DNA of 64,000 bases, taken from assembly GCF_003434305.1 (NCBI RefSeq), contig NZ_QKKX01000009.1:620001-684000 (forward strand), written 5' to 3'. A model generated the notes under the pieces. It searched no databases. It saw only the letters and a list, made by a program, of their open reading frames with translations, and had not been told where the DNA came from. Of the stretch, positions 59,367 to 64,000 are shown piece after piece. Each line of letters starts with the position of its first letter. Positions within the stretch are counted from its first letter, which is position 1. Source of the stretch: Micromonospora sp. MW-13 (lineage in GTDB: Bacteria; Actinomycetota; Actinomycetes; Mycobacteriales; Micromonosporaceae). The translations under genes were made by a program, and so were the position numbers.

Positions 59367-60032
59367 TCAGTGCGCTCCTTCCGGCGGGCTGCCCGCCACC
59401 GACGTGACCGACGCCACGATGTCGTCGGTGACCAGCATGAAGACCTGGTCGCCCTCCTGTACGGCGGTGGACCCGGTGGGCAGCGTGCCGATGCCGAAGC
59501 GGGTCAGGTACGCCACCCGCGTGCCGGCCGCCTCCTCCAGGGCCCGCAGCGGCCGGCCGATCCAGTCCTTGTGCACCGGCACCTCGACGATCGAGACGGT
59601 GCTGGTCGGGTCCCGGAAGACCTCGACGTTGCCCTCGGGGACGAGGTGCCGCAGCATCCGTTCGGCGGTCCACCGCACGGTGGCCACGGTGGGGATGCCC
59701 AGCCGCTCGTAGACCTGGGCCCGGCGCTGGTCGTAGATCCGGGCGGCCACCCGGGAGACGCCGAACGTCTCGCGGGCCAGCCGGGCCGAGATGATGTTGG
59801 AGTTGTCGCCGCTGGAGACCGCGGCGAAGGCGTCCGCCCGCTCGATGCCGGCCTCCCGGAGCACCTCGCCGTCGAAGCCCGCCCCGGTGACGGTGACGCC
59901 GGCGAAGTCCGGGCTGAGCCGGCGGAACGCGTCGGCGTCCTGGTCGATCACCGCCACCGAGTGCCCCCGGGACTCCAGGCTCTGGGCCAGGGTCGAGCCG
60001 ACCCGGCCGCACCCCATGATCACGACATGCAC
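59367..60032 (-). CDS. TrkA-like RCK/KTN potassium regulator (CeoB type)
   Basis: This is a 221-aa RCK protein with the Rossmann motif MGCGRVGSTLAQSLE at the N-terminus, VAVIDQDADAF, and a TrkA-C domain after about 140. It is paralogous to the adjacent gene; the pair corresponds to mycobacterial CeoB and CeoC. The GTG at 60032 has GGGAGGG upstream. It is divergent from the permease with about 160 bp between starts. The two RCK genes are so close that they must be co-expressed. Confidence 0.9.
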   Translation of the reverse strand: MHVVIMGCGRVGSTLAQSLESRGHSVAVIDQDADAFRRLSPDFAGVTVTGAGFDGEVLREAGIERADAFAAVSSGDNSNIISARLARETFGVSRVAARIYDQRRAQVYERLGIPTVATVRWTAERMLRHLVPEGNVEVFRDPTSTVSIVEVPVHKDWIGRPLRALEEAAGTRVAYLTRFGIGTLPTGSTAVQEGDQVFMLVTDDIVASVTSVAGSPPEGAH

Positions 60033-60177
60033 GGTGTCCCTCCCAAGGTGCGCGCACCCGCCGGTGACCTGTCGACTGCGAGCCTGCCACGTCCGGGTCA
60101 CCGGCGGGGCACGACGGTACCGCGCCCGGTCCCCACCCCACGCTCAGCCACCCCGGGCGACAGCGGGACGGTGGTCG

Positions 60178-60192
60178 TACCCTTAGCGCTTG
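60178..60192 (+). promoter_or_regulatory. Probable leaderless promoter of the KimA-like gene
   Basis: TACCCT (60178-60183) fits the actinobacterial -10 form TANNNT and ends 8 bases before the GTG start. No Shine-Dalgarno lies between. Transcription beginning at the G of the GTG would give a leaderless mRNA. Confidence 0.5.
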
Positions 60193-62264
60193 TGGCCAGT
60201 CCCACCTCGCTGCTGAAGCGGCTGCTCGTCGGTCGACCGTTCCGGTCCGACCGGCTCCAGCACACCCTCCTGCCGAAGCGCATCGCGCTGCCCGTCTTCG
60301 CCTCCGACGCGCTGTCCAGCGTCGCGTACGCCCCGGACGAGATCCTGCTGACGCTGTCCATCGCGGGCGCGTCGGCGTTCTTCTTCTCGCCGTGGATCGC
60401 CCTCGCGGTGGTCGTGGTGATGCTGACGGTGGTGGCCAGCTACCGGCAGAACGTGCACGCCTACCCCTCGGGCGGCGGCGACTACGAGGTGGCCACGGTC
60501 AACCTCGGCCCCCGGGCCGGCCTCGCGGTGGCCAGCGCCCTGCTGGTCGACTACGTGCTCACCGTCGCCGTGTCGGTCTCCTCCGGGGTGGCCAACCTGG
60601 GCTCGGTGGTGCCGTTCGTGGCCACCCACAAGGTGCTCGTCGCGGTCAGCGCGGTGGTGGTGCTCACCGCGATGAACCTGCGCGGCCTGCGTGAGTCCGG
60701 CACCGCGTTCGCCATCCCGACGTACGGCTTCGTGATCGTGATCGGCGGGATGATCCTCACCGGCCTGGTCCGGGTCTTCGTCCTCGGCGACGACCTGCGC
60801 GCCCCGAGCGCCGGCCTGGAGATCCAGGCCGAGCACAGCGTCACCGGGTTCGCCCTGGTCTTCCTGCTGCTGCGCACCTTCTCCTCCGGCTGCGCCGCGC
60901 TCACCGGCGTGGAGGCGATCTCCAACGGGGTGCCGGCGTTCAAGACGCCGAAGAGCCGCAACGCCGCCACCACCCTGCTGCTGCTCGGCACCATCTCGGT
61001 GGGCATGCTGGTCGGCATCATCTGGCTGGCCCGGCTGACCAGGCTCCAGTTCGTCGAGGACCCGGTGCAGCAGATCCTCTCCGGCCCGGACGGGTACGTG
61101 CAGAAGACCGTCACCGCCCAGCTCGGCGAGACGGTGTTCGGCTCCGGGTCGGTGCTGCTGTACGTGGTCGCCGGGATGACCGCGCTGATCCTCTTCCTGG
61201 CCGCGAACACCGCGTTCAACGGCTTCCCGGTGCTCGGCTCGATCCTCGCCCAGGACCGCTACCTGCCCCGGCAGCTACACACCCGGGGCGACCGGCTGGC
61301 GTTCTCCAACGGCATCGTCTTCCTGGCCGTCTTCGCCGTGGTGCTGATCGTCGGCTTCCAGGCCGAGGTGACGAAGCTGATCCAGCTCTACATCGTCGGC
61401 GTCTTCGTCTCGTTCACGCTCTCCCAGGCCGGCATGATCCGGCACTGGAACCGGCACCTGCGCACCGAGCGGGACGTCCAGGCCCGGCGTCGGATGATCC
61501 GGTCCCGGGCGATCAACACCTTCGGCATGGCGATGACGGGCGGGGTGCTGGTCGTCGTGCTGCTCACCAAGTTCCTGCTCGGCGCGTGGATCGCCATCGT
61601 CGCGATGGCGCTGATCTACGTGCTGATGCTGGCCATCCGGCGGCACTACGACCGGGTCGCCGCCGAGCTGGAGCCGACCGAGGCCCGGGGCGTGCTGCCC
61701 GCCCGCAACCACGCCATCGTGCTGGTCAGCAAGCTGCACCAGCCGACCCTGCGGGCCGTCGCGTACGCCCGGGCCACCCGGCCGGACACGCTGACCGCGG
61801 TGACGGTGAACGTCGACGACAAGGACACCCGGGACCTCCAGGCCGACTGGGAGCGGCGGGAGCTGCCGGTGCCGCTCACCGTGATCGACTCGCCGTACCG
61901 GGAGATCACCCGGCCGATCCTCGACTTCGTGGCCAACACCCGCCGGGAGTCGCCGCGCGACGTGGTCACCGTCTTCATCCCCGAGTACGTGGTGGGCCGC
62001 TGGTGGGAGAACCTGTTGCACAACCAGAGCGCGCTGCGCCTGAAGGGCCGGCTGCTGTTCGAACCGGGCGTGATGGTGACCAGCGTCCCGTGGCAGCTCG
62101 CCTCCACCGCCGGCAAGAACCTCGACCGGCTGGACGCGACCCTGAGCCGGGGCCCCGCCCGGGGCCCCCGGGTCGCCCCGCGCAGCACCCTGCCGCCACC
62201 GGTGGCGCCGGTGGTCCCGGCCCCGCCCGGCGAGAGCGGCCCGACCGAGGGGAGCCAGCGATGA
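60192..62264 (+). CDS. KimA-like potassium importer / APC-family permease
   Basis: This is a 690-aa permease. About 12 helices (residues about 35-480) carry motifs that I recall from Bacillus KimA (YdaO): FASDALSSVAYAPDEILL, SYRQNVHAYPSGGGDYEV, LLVDYVLTVAVSVSSG, FSSGCAALTGVEAISNGVPAF and LYIVGVFVSFTLSQAG. A cytoplasmic C-terminal domain of about 200 residues follows. KimA imports potassium with protons. Annotation pipelines often call it an amino acid permease. The GTG at 60192 fits the N-terminus ASPTSLLKRLLVGRPF. It is divergent from the TrkA pair. Confidence 0.85.
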   Translation: MASPTSLLKRLLVGRPFRSDRLQHTLLPKRIALPVFASDALSSVAYAPDEILLTLSIAGASAFFFSPWIALAVVVVMLTVVASYRQNVHAYPSGGGDYEVATVNLGPRAGLAVASALLVDYVLTVAVSVSSGVANLGSVVPFVATHKVLVAVSAVVVLTAMNLRGLRESGTAFAIPTYGFVIVIGGMILTGLVRVFVLGDDLRAPSAGLEIQAEHSVTGFALVFLLLRTFSSGCAALTGVEAISNGVPAFKTPKSRNAATTLLLLGTISVGMLVGIIWLARLTRLQFVEDPVQQILSGPDGYVQKTVTAQLGETVFGSGSVLLYVVAGMTALILFLAANTAFNGFPVLGSILAQDRYLPRQLHTRGDRLAFSNGIVFLAVFAVVLIVGFQAEVTKLIQLYIVGVFVSFTLSQAGMIRHWNRHLRTERDVQARRRMIRSRAINTFGMAMTGGVLVVVLLTKFLLGAWIAIVAMALIYVLMLAIRRHYDRVAAELEPTEARGVLPARNHAIVLVSKLHQPTLRAVAYARATRPDTLTAVTVNVDDKDTRDLQADWERRELPVPLTVIDSPYREITRPILDFVANTRRESPRDVVTVFIPEYVVGRWWENLLHNQSALRLKGRLLFEPGVMVTSVPWQLASTAGKNLDRLDATLSRGPARGPRVAPRSTLPPPVAPVVPAPPGESGPTEGSQR

Positions 62265-63562
62265 CCGCACCGGTGGACGACGGCGACGACCGGCGGGGCC
62301 CGGGGGAGACCGGGCCGGCCGGTGGCGACCGGCGCGGGCTGGAGGAGGCCGAGCGGGTCGAGCTGACCGTCGACGCGGTCGCGCCCGGCGGGCACTGCGT
62401 GGCCCGGGTGAACGGCCAGGTGGTGTTCGTCCGGCACGCGCTGCCCGGGGAGCGGGTGGTCGCCGAGGTGACCGAGGTGCACCGGGGGTTCGTCCGGGCC
62501 GACGCGGTGACGGTGCTCGACGCCGCCCCGGAGCGGGTCGAGCCGCCCTGCCCGTACGCGCGGCCGGGCCGCTGCGGCGGCTGCGACCTCCAGCACGTCG
62601 CGCCGCAGGCCCAGCTCGACTGGAAGACGGCGGTGGTACGCGAGCAGCTCAGCCGGCTCGCCGGACTCACCGACGCCGAGATCGACCGGCTCGGAGTCCG
62701 GATCGCGGCGCTGCCCGGCGGGCCGCTCGGCTGGCGCTCCCGGGTCCGGTACGCGGTGGACGCCACCGGCCGGGCCGGGCTGCTCAAGCACCGCTCGCAC
62801 GAGGTGGTGCCGGTCGACCGCTGCCTGATCGCCCATCCGGCGATCCAGGAGCTGCCGGTGCTCGCCCCGAGCGGGGCCCGCTGGCCGGCGGCGGACGCGG
62901 TGGAGACGGTGGCCTCCACCGGCGGCGACGTCGCCGTCACCGCCCTGGCCGACGGCCTGCCCACGCCGGTCGACGGGCCGACGGCGGTGCGCGAGGTGGC
63001 CGCCGGCCGGGAGTGGACGCTGCCCGCGTCCGGCTTCTGGCAGGTGCACCCGGCGGCGGCGGACACCCTGGTCGACGCCGTGCTCGACCTGCTCGACCCG
63101 AGGCCGGGCGAGTCGGCCTGGGACCTGTACGGCGGGGCGGGGCTGTTCGCCGCCGCGCTGGCCGGCCGGGTCGGCCCGGACGCCCGGATCACCGTCGTCG
63201 AGTCCGCCGCGTCCGGCGTCGCCGCCGCCCGGGAGAACCTGCGGGACCTGCCCCAGGTCGAGGTGGTGGCGGCCCGGGTGGAGACCGCGCTGGCCCGCCG
63301 CCGGATCACCGGACCGGTGGACCTGGTGGTGCTGGACCCGCCGCGCACCGGGGCGGGCGCGCAGGTGGTGCGCGACGTGCTGGCCGCCGCCCCGCGCGCG
63401 GTGGCGTACGTGGCCTGCGACCCGGCCGCCTTCGCCCGGGACGTGCGCACGTTCGCCGGGGCCCGGTGGCGGCTGGCGGAGCTGCGGGGCTTCGACCTGT
63501 TCCCGATGACCCAGCACGTCGAGCTGGTCGGGCTGCTGCTGCCCCCGGCCGTCGGGAGGTAG
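62261..63562 (+). CDS. TrmA/RumA-family RNA (uracil-5-)-methyltransferase
   Basis: This 433-aa enzyme methylates uracil C5 in tRNA or rRNA. An N-terminal TRAM domain (VELTVDAVAPGGHCVARVNG) is followed by the iron-sulfur Cys cluster CPYARPGRCGGCDLQH. Then come the Rossmann methyltransferase with AWDLYGGAGLFAAAL and the catalytic Cys in YVACDPAAFARD. RNA target (tRNA U54 or 23S U1939/U747 type) cannot be chosen. Its ATG overlaps the permease stop (ATGA), so the two are coupled; a functional link between them is unproven. Confidence 0.9.
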   Translation: MTAPVDDGDDRRGPGETGPAGGDRRGLEEAERVELTVDAVAPGGHCVARVNGQVVFVRHALPGERVVAEVTEVHRGFVRADAVTVLDAAPERVEPPCPYARPGRCGGCDLQHVAPQAQLDWKTAVVREQLSRLAGLTDAEIDRLGVRIAALPGGPLGWRSRVRYAVDATGRAGLLKHRSHEVVPVDRCLIAHPAIQELPVLAPSGARWPAADAVETVASTGGDVAVTALADGLPTPVDGPTAVREVAAGREWTLPASGFWQVHPAAADTLVDAVLDLLDPRPGESAWDLYGGAGLFAAALAGRVGPDARITVVESAASGVAAARENLRDLPQVEVVAARVETALARRRITGPVDLVVLDPPRTGAGAQVVRDVLAAAPRAVAYVACDPAAFARDVRTFAGARWRLAELRGFDLFPMTQHVELVGLLLPPAVGR

Positions 63563-63567
63563 CGGCC

Positions 63568-64000
63568 GTGCGGATCGTCGGGCTGATGTCGGGGACGTCG
63601 TACGACGGGGTGGACGTGGCGGCGGTGGAGTTCGCCGCCGAGGGGGACACCCTGCGGTTGCGTCCGCTCGGGTTCGCCAGCGTGGACCACGACGACGGGC
63701 TGCGGGCGGAGATCGGGGCGCTGCTGCCGCCGAACCCGACCACGATCGAGGCGGTCTGCCGGCTGGACAACCGGCTCGGCGAGGTGTTCGCCGAGGCGGC
63801 GGCGCGCGGCGTGGAACTGGCCGGCGGACGGGTCGACGCGGTCGTCTCGCCCGGGCAGACCGTGTTCCACTGGGTCGACGGCGGCCGGGCCCGGGGAACC
63901 CTCCAGCTCGGCGCGCCGGCCCGGGTGGCGGCGCGGGTGGGCGTACCGGTGCTGTCGGACCTGCGGTCGGCGGACGTCGCGGCCGGCGGGCAGGGCGCGC
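63568..64000 (+). CDS. anmK: Anhydro-N-acetylmuramic acid kinase AnmK (3' truncated by window)
   Basis: This is the start of a kinase that recycles cell-wall anhMurNAc to MurNAc 6-phosphate. The N-terminal motif VGLMSGTSYDGVDVAAVE (phosphate-binding loop) and VSPGQTVFHW with GTLQLGAPARVA are typical. The GTG start has GGGAGGT 8 bases upstream and lies 5 bp after the methyltransferase stop. About 144 residues are in the window; the rest lies beyond it. Confidence 0.9.
   Translation, partial: MRIVGLMSGTSYDGVDVAAVEFAAEGDTLRLRPLGFASVDHDDGLRAEIGALLPPNPTTIEAVCRLDNRLGEVFAEAAARGVELAGGRVDAVVSPGQTVFHWVDGGRARGTLQLGAPARVAARVGVPVLSDLRSADVAAGGQGA

Noticed and set aside
60033..60191. Possible c-di-AMP (ydaO type) riboswitch before the KimA-like gene
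   Set aside because: The start appears leaderless, with the -10 element 8 bases before the GTG, leaving no transcribed leader.

Overview
The window is a contiguous piece of chromosome from a very high-GC actinomycete. Gene content and order point to the Micromonosporaceae, probably Micromonospora or a close relative. The evidence is the strong GTG/TTG start usage, overlapping GTGA and TGATG junctions, GC-rich hairpins between genes, and many actinobacterial DUF families. As I recall it, the order recA-recX-miaB-(LigB-like)-miaA-dapF-hflX-lexA-nrdR-ideR-sigB-sigA-suhB-cei-DUF4193-DUF3093-dut-DUF3710-OB-DUF3159-TrkA pair-APC permease-TrmA parallels the M. tuberculosis Rv2737c to Rv2689c block, with lineage-specific insertions. 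No rRNA, tRNA or CRISPR was seen. Genus assignment is inference.

Layout. 0-8 kb: end of recA, recX, a possible 46-codon leader gene, RNase Y, a convergent glutamate-type ABC transporter operon (gluABCD, minus strand) and selD. 8-21 kb: an orphan gene, a DUF2277 gene, miaB, a DUF349 gene, the overlapping set LigB-like/miaA/dapF, a malic enzyme, hflX, a secreted beta-propeller membrane protein and lexA. 21-26 kb: an intergenic region with two SOS boxes and a candidate pair of NrdR boxes, then nrdR and a B12-dependent ribonucleotide reductase (nrdJ) split by a LAGLIDADG intein. 26-29.4 kb: a lower-GC accessory patch with a decayed tyrosine recombinase, a WD40-like protein and short repeats.

29-48 kb: a DUF5522 gene, a lipoprotein, ideR, a rhodanese, an AcuC-like deacetylase beside a GNAT/acyl-CoA-synthetase-like acetyltransferase, sigB, a Spo0M-like gene, dtd with a methyltransferase, an HhH glycosylase, a coupled Ig-like/glycoside-hydrolase-like pair, a BrnT-like toxin-antitoxin pair, DUF3099, psuGK (pseudouridine catabolism), DUF3039, a TRIC-type channel, a DEAD/DEAH helicase and DUF7455. 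48.9-64 kb: the housekeeping sigma factor, a lower-GC region with one secreted Cys-containing protein, then suhB-like, cei, DUF4193, a membrane protein, DUF3093, dut, DUF3710, OB-fold, DUF3159, two RCK/TrkA proteins, a KimA-like potassium/APC permease, a TrmA/RumA-type RNA methyltransferase and the start of anmK.

Several genes work together. lexA, recA and recX belong to the SOS response. nrdR and nrdJ control and carry out dNTP supply, and dut sanitises the pool. miaA and miaB modify the same tRNA position. ideR with sigB and sigA is the regulatory core. The two TrkA proteins and the KimA-like permease look like a potassium module without a TrkH channel in the window. Most genes are ordinary housekeeping. 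The least explained signals are the paired inverted repeats at 38.1 and 48.3 kb, the decayed island after nrdJ, the non-secreted Ig/glycosidase pair, and the lower-GC insert beside sigA.
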